Shown piece by piece: positions 36,820 to 45,244 of a DNA stretch of 64,000 nt. The notes beneath the pieces were generated by a model. That model saw nothing but the letters and a program-made list of their open reading frames with translations, did not search any database and was not told the DNA's origin. The translations under genes and the position numbers were made by a program. Source of the DNA: Methylotenera_A sp036676175 (GTDB lineage: Bacteria; Pseudomonadota; Gammaproteobacteria; Burkholderiales; Methylophilaceae). The stretch spans positions 1-64,000 of the forward strand of contig JAKFDL010000003.1 of assembly GCA_036676175.1 (NCBI GenBank). Reading direction: 5' to 3'. Every line of letters begins with the position of its first letter. Position 1 is the first letter of the stretch.

Positions 36820-39132
36820 CTAATCATCTTGTGATGCATTATTTCTAGCCAAAACCTCTCTATTGCCGTTACTCTGCATTGCGGAAACCAGTCCGGCACG
36901 TTCCATATCCTCAATCAAACGTGCGGCCCGATTGTAACCAATACGAAGTTGACGCTGTACCGATGAAATTGAGGCACGGCGAGTATTTAATACGATGGCG
37001 ACCGCATCGTCATACAGCGGGTCTTTCTCAGCACCATCGTCGCTATAATCACCAAGCTCTCCGTTGCCTTCCGTCTCATTGGTCAAAATCCCTTCAATAT
37101 AGTTCGGCTCGCCCATGGCTTTTAAGTGATTCACCACTTGATGCACTTCATGGTCGCTGACAAATGCGCCATGAATACGCACTGGGTAGCCTGTGCCTGG
37201 CGGCATATACAACATATCACCCTGACCGAGTAACGCTTCAGCGCCCATTTGGTCTAAAATTGTTCTGGAGTCTATTTTGCTAGACACTTGAAATGAGATA
37301 CGTGTAGGGACATTGGCCTTGATTAAACCAGTAATCACGTCTACTGATGGCCGTTGCGTCGCCAGCACCAAATGAATACCAGATGCACGCGCTTTTTGCG
37401 CCAAACGCGCAATGAGCTCTTCTACCTTCTTACCCACCACCATCATTAAATCTGCCAACTCGTCAATCACCACCACAATCAGCGGCATTTCTTCTAATGG
37501 CTCCGGGTTATCAGGTGTCAGGCTGAACGGATGTGGAATTTTTTGCTCATTCTTGGCTGCATCTTTAATTTTTTGGTTGTAGCCGGCTAAATTTCGCACT
37601 CCTAAGCTAGACATTAGCTTGTAACGGCGCTCCATCTCGGCCACGCACCAGTTAAGCGCGTTAGCGGCTTGCCGCATGTCGGTGACCACCGGAGCCAACA
37701 AATGTGGAATGCCTTCATACACAGAAAGCTCCAGCATTTTGGGGTCGATTAGGATCATGCGCACTTGGCTGGCGTCGGCTTTATACAGCCAACTTAAAAT
37801 AAGCGCGTTAATGGCTACCGATTTACCTGAGCCGGTGGTGCCTGCCACGAGCACGTGTGGCATTTTAGCTAAGTCGGCTACAGCAGGTTTTCCTGCAATA
37901 TCTTTACCTAAGCAAATTGCCAGTGGCGAATGAACATCGGCATAAGCCTGGCTGCTCATGATTTCAGACAAATGGACAATCTGGCGTCTGGGGTTGGGAA
38001 TCTCTAAGCCCATATAGGTCTTGCCAGGAATAGTCTCAACCACGCGCACACTGGCGACAGACAAGGCACGGGCTAGGTCTTTGACCAAATTGGTGACTTG
38101 GCTTCCCTTTACACCTGCCGCCGGCTCAAGCTCATAGCGTGTAATGACTGGACCTGGTTGTGCAGACAGCACTTTGACTTCAATGCCAAAATCCATGAGC
38201 TTTTTCTCGATTAAACGCGAGGTAAAATCAAGCGTTTCGACTGAAGGCAGCTCGACCGTATTGCTGGCTTCATCCAGCAAATGCAGTGGTGGTAAGCTGG
38301 AATCACTATCCGACGCAAATAGCGATGTTTGTTTTTCCTTTAGCACGCGCTCGCTTTTGACAATTTCAGTTTGCGGTACTTTAATTTCCAGCGGTGCACG
38401 GTCACTGGTGCGTTTACGCTCGTTTTCTACAAACTCTTCACGTTTAATTTCTACTTGCTTACCCGCTTTCCTGTCTTGCCAATCAAGATATTTGTGATAA
38501 GCCCATTGATAACTGTTAATCAAGCCAGCGCCTAGTTTTTCGGTCATCATAATCCAAGACCAACCGGTGAATAAACTAAAACCAATGGCGAACAGCAATA
38601 ACAAAATCATCGTAGAGCCGGCAAAACCAAACATACCCTGCAAACCAGTATCCACGGCGTTGCCAAGCATGCCGCCAGCGCCCAGTGGCAGCGCGGCTGG
38701 CAGCGTTACTAAATGCCCTGCTTCTAACGCGCACGAAGCAACAATCAGGATTGCGAAGCCAACCAGATTAAATATCAGGAATGGCCGTTCGCTGATGATT
38801 ACGTCTAAACGATGGTACATCAACCAGACACAATAAATCGCCAGCACAGCCCACCACCAAGCCGAAAAGCCAAACAGATACAACAACATATCAGATATCC
38901 AAGCCCCTACAGCGCCGCCTGCGTTATGAATGAGCGCACCTTCGCTAGCCATGTGCGACCAAGATGGGTCTTCGCGATTGTAGGTGAGAAGGATAACTGC
39001 AAGATACAAACCCACCAGTATCAACCCTAGCCACCAAGCTTCTCTCACCAGTTTTGCACCGTGTAATTGGGATGGCGATGGCGGCGCTTGTATGCGGCCA
39101 TTGCTAGGAGGTGGTTTTTTATTTAAAAACAA
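36820..39132 (-). CDS. ftsK: DNA translocase FtsK
   Basis: Septum-located DNA pump that clears chromosome ends and activates XerCD at dif. 770 residues from a TTG start (AGGA about ten bases ahead). Four N-terminal membrane helices (about 33-215) and a short linker precede the RecA-like motor, with the P-loop VAGTTGSGKSVAINAL and VVVIDELADLMMV and LATQRPSVDVITG. The C-terminal gamma winged helix (ASISSVQRQLRIGYNRAARL) reads KOPS sites. The linker is short, as in the small FtsK/SpoIIIE forms of betaproteobacteria. Divergent from dps. Confidence 0.96.
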   Translation of the reverse strand: MFLNKKPPPSNGRIQAPPSPSQLHGAKLVREAWWLGLILVGLYLAVILLTYNREDPSWSHMASEGALIHNAGGAVGAWISDMLLYLFGFSAWWWAVLAIYCVWLMYHRLDVIISERPFLIFNLVGFAILIVASCALEAGHLVTLPAALPLGAGGMLGNAVDTGLQGMFGFAGSTMILLLLFAIGFSLFTGWSWIMMTEKLGAGLINSYQWAYHKYLDWQDRKAGKQVEIKREEFVENERKRTSDRAPLEIKVPQTEIVKSERVLKEKQTSLFASDSDSSLPPLHLLDEASNTVELPSVETLDFTSRLIEKKLMDFGIEVKVLSAQPGPVITRYELEPAAGVKGSQVTNLVKDLARALSVASVRVVETIPGKTYMGLEIPNPRRQIVHLSEIMSSQAYADVHSPLAICLGKDIAGKPAVADLAKMPHVLVAGTTGSGKSVAINALILSWLYKADASQVRMILIDPKMLELSVYEGIPHLLAPVVTDMRQAANALNWCVAEMERRYKLMSSLGVRNLAGYNQKIKDAAKNEQKIPHPFSLTPDNPEPLEEMPLIVVVIDELADLMMVVGKKVEELIARLAQKARASGIHLVLATQRPSVDVITGLIKANVPTRISFQVSSKIDSRTILDQMGAEALLGQGDMLYMPPGTGYPVRIHGAFVSDHEVHQVVNHLKAMGEPNYIEGILTNETEGNGELGDYSDDGAEKDPLYDDAVAIVLNTRRASISSVQRQLRIGYNRAARLIEDMERAGLVSAMQSNGNREVLARNNASQDD

Positions 39133-39188
39133 TGCGTTAAATCCTAACGATTAATTGCAAGAATACAGTGAATATTTAATTTATTCGT

Positions 39189-39212
39189 GCAATTATAGCA
39201 AAATCGAATTGC
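39189..39212. promoter_or_regulatory. Inverted repeat between ftsK and dps
   Basis: GCAATT and AATTGC arms are separated by 12 bases (39189-39194 and 39207-39212) in the middle of the 130-base divergent spacer. The arrangement suits a dimeric regulator of dps, but it does not match the OxyR pattern I looked for. Confidence 0.3.
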
Positions 39213-39262
39213 CTAAAGTACGTCTAAAAATTAAAATTACTTCAATCATTTAAAGGAGCTTT

Positions 39263-39730
39263 ATGATGGATATCGGAATCAACCAAGCAGACAGGGAAGC
39301 CATTGCAGAAGGCTTATCGAAGCTACTTGCAGATACTTATTCACTGTATTTAAAAACGCACTATTTTCATTGGAACGTGACAGGACCGATGTTTAATACG
39401 CTGCACCTGATGTTCGAGGCGCAATACAATGAACTCGCTTTGGCAGTAGATTTAGTCGCGGAGCGCATTCGTTCACTGGATGTCTACGCACCCGGCACTT
39501 ATAGCCAATTTGCCAAGCTGTCCTCGATTCCTGAAGCCAATGGCGTGCCGAAAGCCAATGATATGATTAGTGAGCTGGTGGCTGGACACGAGGCAGTATG
39601 CCGTACTGCCCGTAAAGTATTTCCAGCAGCAGAAAAAGCCAGTGACGAAGCTACAGCCGATTTGCTGACACAGCGTTTACAACTACATGAGAAGACCGCG
39701 TGGATGTTGCGTAGCTTGCTAGAAAAATAA
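39263..39730 (+). CDS. dps: DNA-protection ferritin-like protein Dps
   Basis: Dodecameric ferroxidase and DNA-binding protein that protects against peroxide and starvation. 155 residues with the Dps signature LKTHYFHWNVTGPMF and the intersubunit ferroxidase residues in FEAQYNELALAVDLVAERIRSLD. AAAGGAG lies 6 bases before the ATG pair, implying strong translation. No lysine-rich N-terminal tail is present, so DNA binding may be weak. Monocistronic: a hairpin follows at 39749. Confidence 0.95.
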   Translation: MMDIGINQADREAIAEGLSKLLADTYSLYLKTHYFHWNVTGPMFNTLHLMFEAQYNELALAVDLVAERIRSLDVYAPGTYSQFAKLSSIPEANGVPKANDMISELVAGHEAVCRTARKVFPAAEKASDEATADLLTQRLQLHEKTAWMLRSLLEK

Positions 39731-39748
39731 TACCCTTAATAGAGTAAG

Positions 39749-39772
39749 AATAAGCTCATTACTGGGCTTATT
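39749..39772 (+). terminator. Probable terminator after dps
   Basis: Nine-bp stem AATAAGCTC / GGGCTTATT (one G-T pair) with loop ATTACT, 18 bases after the dps stop. Only a weak T-rich stretch follows. Confidence 0.6.
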
Positions 39773-39876
39773 GCTTTAAAATATCGCTTAACACTGGGCT
39801 TATACCATGGGGCTTGAAAAACCAGCATCAGCCCTCAACTACAATCAATTGATACAACCTTAGAAAGCAGTCATTC

Positions 39877-40827
39877 ATGTCGTCACGTCACGTTAAACTT
39901 CTCATTTTAGGTTCTGGCCCTGCCGGCTATTCGGCTGCGGTGTATGCTGCGCGCGCCAATTTGAACCCAGTGCTCATTACTGGCATTGCACAGGGCGGCC
40001 AGTTAATGACCACCACTGAAGTAGACAATTGGCCAGCAGACAATGAAGGCGTGCAAGGCCCAGAGTTGATGGAGCGCTTTCAGAAGCATGCCGAGCGCTT
40101 TAATACCGAGATGATTTTTGATCACATCCATACGGCGCATTTGGCTGAAAAGCCTATTCGCTTGGTTGGTGATAGTGGCGAATATACTTGCGATGCGTTA
40201 ATTATTGCCACAGGTGCATCTGCAAAATATTTGGGCATCCCCAGTGAAGAAAAATTCAGCGGTAAAGGCGTTTCTGCCTGTGCCACTTGTGATGGCTTTT
40301 TCTACAAAAACCAGGAAGTAGCGGTCATTGGCGGCGGCAATACTGCTGTGGAAGAAGCGCTTTATTTGGCAAATATCGCCAGCAAAGTCACGCTAGTGCA
40401 TCGCCGCGATAAATTTAAAGCAGAAGCCATTTTGGTGGATAAGCTGATGGCGCGTGTCGCTGAAGGCAAAATAGTACTCGAAACCTTTCACACGTTAGAT
40501 GAAGTGTTAGGGGACGATAGTGGCGTCACTGGTATGCGCATTAAAAATGTTAATGACAACACTACCAAAGAGATTGCGCTTAAAGGCGTGTTTATCGCCA
40601 TTGGCCACTCACCTAATACGCAGATCTTTGACGGCCAGCTTGAGATGGAAGGCGGTTACATTGTGACAGAATCAGGCCGTAAAGGTAACTTTACCGCTAC
40701 CAGTGTGCCCGGTGTGTTTGCAGCAGGTGATGTACAAGATCACATCTACCGTCAAGCGGTCACCAGCGCCGGCACTGGGTGTATGGCTGCTTTAGATGCG
40801 GAGCGTTACTTAGACAATTTAAAATAA
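39877..40827 (+). CDS. trxB: Thioredoxin-disulfide reductase
   Basis: FAD/NADPH flavoenzyme, 316 residues. FAD motif GSGPAGYSAAVYAARA (12-27), redox pair Cys135-Ala-Thr-Cys138 in SACATCDGFF, NADPH motif GGGNTAVEEALYL and C-terminal FAD motif GVFAAGDVQDHIYRQAV. It maintains thioredoxin and so supports MsrB and ribonucleotide reductase. An imperfect hairpin fills the gap to the pirin gene. Confidence 0.97.
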   Translation: MSSRHVKLLILGSGPAGYSAAVYAARANLNPVLITGIAQGGQLMTTTEVDNWPADNEGVQGPELMERFQKHAERFNTEMIFDHIHTAHLAEKPIRLVGDSGEYTCDALIIATGASAKYLGIPSEEKFSGKGVSACATCDGFFYKNQEVAVIGGGNTAVEEALYLANIASKVTLVHRRDKFKAEAILVDKLMARVAEGKIVLETFHTLDEVLGDDSGVTGMRIKNVNDNTTKEIALKGVFIAIGHSPNTQIFDGQLEMEGGYIVTESGRKGNFTATSVPGVFAAGDVQDHIYRQAVTSAGTGCMAALDAERYLDNLK

Positions 40828-40876
40828 AGGATAGCGACTGCGTTAATTTAGACTAACACGTCGCTTCATTATCCTT
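40827..40876 (+). other. Imperfect long hairpin between trxB and the pirin gene
   Basis: AAGGATA-GCGAC (40827-40838) can pair with GTCGC (40860-40864) and TATCCTT (40870-40876), with a 5-base bulge TTCAT and a 21-base loop. It starts at the trxB stop and ends 1 base before the AAGGAG ribosome-binding site of the pirin gene. It may be a processing or attenuation structure; no T run follows, so it is not a normal terminator. Confidence 0.45.
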
Positions 40877-40889
40877 GAAGGAGTTTATT

Positions 40890-41780
40890 GTGCATGTTAC
40901 CAAAAGCAATAAGCCAGTTAAACAGCTGCGAAGCATACAACGCAATAGCGGCAGTCATTGGGTGGGCAACGGCTTTCCCGTCCGCACGTTATTTTCTTAC
41001 TCTCAATTCGGGGCAGCACTAAGCCCTTTTCTATTACTTGATTATGCTGGCCCTGCGACGTTTCCACCCACCCAGGAGCGGTTGGGTGTAGGCGAACACC
41101 CGCATCGCGGTTTTGAAACGGTGACGATTGTTTACGAAGGCGAAGTAGAGCATCGCGACTCGGCTGGCGGAGGCGGCAGCATCGGCGCGGGTGATGTGCA
41201 GTGGATGACGGCAGCATCTGGCTTGGTGCATGAGGAATTTCATGGCAGTGCTTTTGCACAGCGCGGCGGACCATTTGAAATGGTGCAACTTTGGGTGAAT
41301 TTACCCGCTAAAGACAAAATGTCCAAGCCGCGTTACCAAGGTATTATCAGCGCGCAAATTCCGGTGGTTGAACTACCTGATAATCAAGGTAGCGTACGGG
41401 TGATTGCGGGCGAATTTGCTGGCAAGGCTGGCCCTGCCAAGACATTTACTCCTATTCATGTATGGGATATGCGTTTAAATAGCCAGAAATCAATCGAAAT
41501 AGACACTCCTGACGGTTACACAACTATCCTCGTGGTGTTAAAAGGCGCTATCAAAATCAATGATTCTGGGGTCATCTTTACCGCAGAATTTGGCTTGATG
41601 GATCCCGCACGTGAAAGCATTGTGATTCACACGGTCGAAGATGCGGTTGTTTTGTTGCTCAGTGGCGAGCCCATTAATGAGCCCATTGTAGGTAGTGGCC
41701 CATTCGTGATGAATACTGCTGAAGAAATTCGCCAAGCCATGAGTGACTACCAAGATGGCAAAATGGGCCAACTTTCATAG
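40890..41780 (+). CDS. Pirin family protein
   Basis: Bicupin metal protein of 296 residues. The GTG start at 40890 is preferred to TTG 40875 because AAGGAG (40878-40883) stands 6 bases before it and would otherwise be inside the coding region. Metal ligands are visible in GEHPHRGFETVTI and VEHRDS, plus a Glu after the SGLVHEEFH region. Pirins act as quercetinases or redox-sensitive regulators; which applies here is unknown. It lies 62 bases after trxB, so redox-linked co-expression is plausible. The Smr gene follows 19 bases later. Confidence 0.92.
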   Translation: MHVTKSNKPVKQLRSIQRNSGSHWVGNGFPVRTLFSYSQFGAALSPFLLLDYAGPATFPPTQERLGVGEHPHRGFETVTIVYEGEVEHRDSAGGGGSIGAGDVQWMTAASGLVHEEFHGSAFAQRGGPFEMVQLWVNLPAKDKMSKPRYQGIISAQIPVVELPDNQGSVRVIAGEFAGKAGPAKTFTPIHVWDMRLNSQKSIEIDTPDGYTTILVVLKGAIKINDSGVIFTAEFGLMDPARESIVIHTVEDAVVLLLSGEPINEPIVGSGPFVMNTAEEIRQAMSDYQDGKMGQLS

Positions 41781-41799
41781 TTACTAGCACAACTTCTTT

Positions 41800-42336
41800 A
41801 TGGCTAATGACGACACAAATGATGACGACGGCCTCTTTCACAAGGCGGTAAGCGGTGCGCGCCCATTAAAAGCAGAACCACATCACGTCGCCAAGACGCA
41901 CCACAAACCGATTGCTAAGCACTTTATACGCGATGAAAAACAAGCACTGCGTGATTCACTCAGCGATGATTTTTATCCAGCGCATGAACTGGAAAGCGGC
42001 GAAGAACTGCTTTACTTGCGAACTGGCCAATCACCCAGCATATTAAGCAAACTACGCCGCGGCTTTTGGGTAGTGCAAGCGCAGATTGATTTGCACGGCT
42101 TGATTACCGACGAAGCAAGACTCTATGTTGCAGAATTTTTGAGCGATTGCAAAAAGCGCAATATCCGCTGCGTGCGTATTGTGCATGGCAAAGGCTTAGG
42201 CTCACGTAACCGAGAACCTGTGTTGAAACACAAACTACGCAGTTGGTTGATGCAGCGCGACGAAGTCATAGCCTACGCCCAAGCCAAACCAGAAGATGGC
42301 GGCAGCGGCGCAGTGATTGTTTTATTGAAAGCCTAA
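41800..42336 (+). CDS. Smr-domain protein (SmrA-like)
   Basis: 178 residues. The variable, charged N-terminal half is followed by an Smr domain: QIDLHGL (about 88-94), VRIVHGKGLGS (about 126-136) and VIAYAQAKPEDGGSGAVIVLL. The DxH and HGxG motifs are those of the endonuclease domain first seen at the end of MutS2. Family members nick DNA or cleave RNA, including ribosome-associated mRNA cleavage. A single-domain protein, probably co-transcribed with the pirin gene. Confidence 0.92.
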   Translation: MANDDTNDDDGLFHKAVSGARPLKAEPHHVAKTHHKPIAKHFIRDEKQALRDSLSDDFYPAHELESGEELLYLRTGQSPSILSKLRRGFWVVQAQIDLHGLITDEARLYVAEFLSDCKKRNIRCVRIVHGKGLGSRNREPVLKHKLRSWLMQRDEVIAYAQAKPEDGGSGAVIVLLKA

Positions 42337-42416
42337 AAAACTTTTATTCCGTCTGCAAATGCTATTTTTGACATGGCATTGGTTTAACGCTACGATTCAA
42401 ATTCCTTTAATTATTC

Positions 42417-42908
42417 ATGGTTAAATATATGGCCGAACCTTCAGTACTGCAAAAAGCACGTAATACCAAATCTACTCGTTTATGGTTTTTAGTATTTTTA
42501 GTGGTGGTGGTGATTGCGTTATATATGTTGGGCATCATCAAAAAAGGGTTTGCAATAGGCCTAGGTATTTTGTTGTTGGGCGCTATTGGCATACAAACCT
42601 TTGATTATGATTTAGATTTAGGCACTTTATGGAAGACAGGCAGCGTTAAAGAATCTCGTGTGCAACATACACAAGATGGTGTGGTGCTAAAAGGTGATTG
42701 TGTAAAACCTGCAGGTAAAACAGAGGAGTTTGATTTAAATTGTAGTAATTTCAAAACGCAGGCAGAGGCACAACAAAAGTATGATTCTTGTGCAGCACAG
42801 ATTGCTGAAAATAACAGTGGTCTTGATAAAGCAAAAATTATGTCACTTGATGTTTATGGCTTAGACCGTAACAAAAATGGCATAGTATGTGAGGCATTGC
42901 CAAAATAG
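42417..42908 (+). CDS. Membrane-anchored Excalibur-domain protein
   Basis: 163 residues (ATG 42429 is an alternative start). Two adjacent hydrophobic segments (about 21-40 and 45-60) are followed by an extracytoplasmic part that ends in an Excalibur calcium-binding domain. LNCSNFKTQAEAQQKYDSC opens it, and DVYGLDRNKNGIVCE supplies the DxDxDG-like loop, here with Arg and Asn in variable places, and the closing Cys-Glu. Such domains bind Ca2+ at the cell surface and are often joined to nucleases, but no nuclease is attached here. A clear terminator follows. Confidence 0.82.
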   Translation: MVKYMAEPSVLQKARNTKSTRLWFLVFLVVVVIALYMLGIIKKGFAIGLGILLLGAIGIQTFDYDLDLGTLWKTGSVKESRVQHTQDGVVLKGDCVKPAGKTEEFDLNCSNFKTQAEAQQKYDSCAAQIAENNSGLDKAKIMSLDVYGLDRNKNGIVCEALPK

Positions 42909-42918
42909 TAACGTACCG

Positions 42919-42950
42919 AAAATAAAACCCTCTTCTGAGGGTTTTATTTT
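42919..42950. terminator. Strong bidirectional Rho-independent terminator
   Basis: Perfect 14-bp stem (42919-42932 with 42937-42950) whose GC core is ACCCTC / GAGGGT with loop TTCT, flanked by A- and T-rich arms. It serves the Excalibur gene on the plus strand and the DUF1348 gene on the minus strand. Confidence 0.95.
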
Positions 42951-42989
42951 GTCTGGTTCACGCGCCAGCCCATCATTTAAATTCAAATG

Positions 42990-43472
42990 TTAAAAGCCTA
43001 GCTCACTCAAGCTCGCATGGTCATCCGGCCTGCGGCCGAGCGGCCAGAAGAATTTTCTGTCTGCTTCTTTAATCGGCAAATCATTAATGCTGGCGTAACG
43101 CAACTCCATCAAACCATTCGAATCAAATTGCCAGTTCTCGTTACCGTATGAACGGAACCAATTGCCGGCATCGTCATGCCACTCGTAAGCAAAACGCACC
43201 GCGATACGATTTCCATCAAACGCCCATAGCTCTTTAATTAACCTGTAATCAAGCTCTTTAGCCCATTTACGAGTCAAAAATTCGACAATTTGTGCACGCC
43301 CTTTTGGAAACTCAGCGCGGTTGCGCCATTGTGAATCAACTGTATATACCATTGAAACGCGTTGCGGGTCGCGACTGTTCCAACCATCTTCTGCCATGCG
43401 CACTTTTTGTATCGCGGTTTCACGTGTAAAAGGTGGTACCGGCGGACGGACTTCTACATTAGTTGTCATCAT
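42990..43472 (-). CDS. DUF1348 NTF2-like protein
   Basis: 160 residues of the nuclear-transport-factor-2/SnoaL-like fold, subfamily DUF1348. Typical stretches are PPFTRETAIQKVRMAEDGWN, DSQWRNRAEFPKGR, VRFAYEWHDDAGNWFRSYGNENW and ADRKFFWPLGRRPDDH. Many members are small enzymes or ligand-binding proteins; no activity is established. AAGGT precedes the ATG. It lies 11 bases downstream of the TetR gene and is thus probably under its autoregulated promoter. Confidence 0.88.
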   Translation of the reverse strand: MMTTNVEVRPPVPPFTRETAIQKVRMAEDGWNSRDPQRVSMVYTVDSQWRNRAEFPKGRAQIVEFLTRKWAKELDYRLIKELWAFDGNRIAVRFAYEWHDDAGNWFRSYGNENWQFDSNGLMELRYASINDLPIKEADRKFFWPLGRRPDDHASLSELGF

Positions 43473-43483
43473 TTTTACCTTTT

Positions 43484-44056
43484 TTAGGATTTCAAAAATT
43501 GTTGAAACTGTTTTTGCTCTTGTTCCATGTGTTTCTCAAACGTTTGCTTATTGCTAGTCAGGCGCTGGATGATGAGTGCACCCTCAACAATAATTATAAA
43601 ACGCTCCGCCCAATTTATTGCCTCTGGTTGACTCAAGCCAACTTCTTCGCCTAATTGAATCAGCGCATTTAACCAAGCATTGTAATCATCACTCTGCCGT
43701 TTTTTAATATCGGCCTTTGCCTCACCAAGATTCAACACATTGAGCAGGCAATTTTTCCCACCATCGCTATAAAATGCCTTAACTGTCTTAATCATGTTAC
43801 TGAATCGTTTTTCTGGTTTTACCTGTGTATCTAATAACGGAGCAATGATATGTTGCTGAATTTGTGCACTAACAAATTTCACAACCGCTCTCAGCATATC
43901 TTCTTTCCCTTTTGGAAAGTGATGATACAAGCTGGACTTCTGCAAACCCGTGATCTCAGACAACAATGAAATCGTTGTGCCTTCGTATCCATGATTCCTA
44001 AATATATCGAACAGCGCTTCTATAAGCGTGCTGTTTTCATTTGTCTGCTGAGCCAT
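43484..44056 (-). CDS. TetR-family transcriptional repressor
   Basis: 190 residues. The N-terminal helix-turn-helix (about 10-55) carries GYEGTTISLLSEITGLQKSSLYHHFPKGKEDML, the classic TetR pattern. The C-terminal ligand domain is helical and has one Cys (GKNCLLNVL). The gene is divergent from the DsrE-like gene, and the shared spacer holds two near-identical palindromes (44091-44104 and 44117-44132), almost certainly its operators. It would repress both itself with DUF1348 and the DsrE/flavoprotein operon. The inducer is unknown. Confidence 0.93.
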   Translation of the reverse strand: MAQQTNENSTLIEALFDIFRNHGYEGTTISLLSEITGLQKSSLYHHFPKGKEDMLRAVVKFVSAQIQQHIIAPLLDTQVKPEKRFSNMIKTVKAFYSDGGKNCLLNVLNLGEAKADIKKRQSDDYNAWLNALIQLGEEVGLSQPEAINWAERFIIIVEGALIIQRLTSNKQTFEKHMEQEQKQFQQFLKS

Positions 44057-44080
44057 ATTGACCTAAGTTAAAAATAGTTG

Positions 44081-44132
44081 TTGACATATTACCGAACGTT
44101 CGTTACATTGTCAATATACCGAACATTCGGTA
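44081..44132 (+). promoter_or_regulatory. Promoter with double TetR-type operator
   Basis: TTGACA (44081-44086) is separated by 17 bases from TACATT (44104-44109), a good sigma-70 promoter for the DsrE-like gene. Operator 1, ACCGAACGTTCGTT (44091-44104), fills the spacer. Operator 2, TACCGAACATTCGGTA (44117-44132), covers the expected transcription start. Both share CCGAAC-N-TTCG and have centres about 27 bases apart. Binding of the divergent TetR protein would block the promoter directly. Confidence 0.88.
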
Positions 44133-44155
44133 CAGATAACTATAAGGAGCATACG

Positions 44156-44533
44156 ATGAACAAAACAGCTATTTTTATTTTTTCAGACCCAAATAATGGT
44201 GGCGATGAAGCGCTTGGTCGTGCGTTTAATGGGCTGGCAGCCGCTTACGATATTAAACAATCTGGCGGCGAAGTATCTATTACATTTCAGGGCGCGGGCA
44301 CACGCTGGCCTGCCTTAATCACGCAAAAAGACCACCCTTTAAATAACTTATATAATCTGGTTAAAGGCAATATTGCAGGCCTATCTTGTGGATGTGCCGA
44401 TGTGTTTGAAGCAAGTGAAGATGCCAAAGCCAGTGGATTTCAAGTGATTCAAGAAAACCTGGTGCCAGGTACAACGGGCTTAGCCAGCTTCGCTAAATTA
44501 CTAAAATTTAACACCACAATCTTAAATTTTTAA
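44156..44533 (+). CDS. DsrE/DsrF-like family protein
   Basis: 125 residues from ATG 44156, chosen because AAGGAG stands 6 bases before it and because the longer frame runs through the operators. It has the small alpha/beta DsrE fold, with the opening KTAIFIFSDPNNGGDEALGRA and a Cys78-Gly-Cys80 pair in GLSCGCADVFE. DsrE proteins shuttle persulfide sulfur, so the CxC could be a sulfur or redox site, but many stand-alone relatives have no known role. First gene of an operon with the flavin-type protein at 44609, controlled by TetR. Confidence 0.8.
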   Translation: MNKTAIFIFSDPNNGGDEALGRAFNGLAAAYDIKQSGGEVSITFQGAGTRWPALITQKDHPLNNLYNLVKGNIAGLSCGCADVFEASEDAKASGFQVIQENLVPGTTGLASFAKLLKFNTTILNF

Positions 44534-44608
44534 CTTACTTGAATTTTCAACTTAAATATTTCAACAAGCTGGCGGTTTAAAAATCGCCCACTATTAAGGA
44601 GAAATGGT

Positions 44609-45244
44609 ATGCCAAATGCATTTGCAACCATAAGTTTTACTGACAGCGTAAAAGCAGCCCAAAGCCGCTACGGTAGTCGTGAGCATAATCAGCACTTTGA
44701 GTTATCAGACGACCCACGCAATCAAATAGGCGCGTTTGAAAAAGAGTTTATTGAAGCACGTGATAGCTTTTATATGGCGACGATTTCAGAAAATGACTGG
44801 CCTTATGTGCAACATCGTGGCGGCCCTGCAGGTTTTATAAAGGTACTGGATGCGCGCACGATTGGATTTGCCGATTTCAAAGGCAACAGGCAATACATCA
44901 GTGTCGGCAATTTAAATGCTAATTCACGCACATCACTTATATTGATGGATTACCCAAACCGCCGTCGCCTTAAAGTATGGGGAACAACACGCATTATTCA
45001 TGAGGCAGATGAACCTGAATTGATTAAATGCTTAGAAACTCCCGGTTATCCTGCACGGGTTGAGCGCGGCATTGTGATTAAGATTGAAGCAATTGAGTGG
45101 AATTGCCCACGGCACATTACGCCGAGATACTCTGAAACTGAAGTTGATCATGTCTTGCAACCTTTGCTAGAGGAAAATAAGCAATTACGTGAACAATTGC
45201 TTACTCTCCAAGAAAGCCGCCACTTTGGTGATTCCATAGGCTAG
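44609..45244 (+). CDS. Pyridoxamine-5'-phosphate-oxidase-like flavin-binding protein
   Basis: 211-residue split-barrel protein of the PNPOx-like group. AAGGAG precedes the ATG. The core shows EARDSFYMATISENDWPYVQHRGGPAGFIKVLD and SVGNLNANSRTSLILMDYP, the flavin-binding strand pattern, then NCPRHITPRYSE. It ends in a short coiled coil (LLEENKQLREQLLTL). Such proteins reduce or bind small electrophiles with FMN or F420; the substrate is unknown. A paralogue is encoded at 48367. Its last 44 bases overlap the end of the convergent ABC gene. Confidence 0.85.
   Translation: MPNAFATISFTDSVKAAQSRYGSREHNQHFELSDDPRNQIGAFEKEFIEARDSFYMATISENDWPYVQHRGGPAGFIKVLDARTIGFADFKGNRQYISVGNLNANSRTSLILMDYPNRRRLKVWGTTRIIHEADEPELIKCLETPGYPARVERGIVIKIEAIEWNCPRHITPRYSETEVDHVLQPLLEENKQLREQLLTLQESRHFGDSIG

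Noticed and set aside
44078..44155. Upstream extension of the DsrE-like gene
   Set aside because: The extension would translate the operator sequences and ignores the well-placed AAGGAG before ATG 44156.
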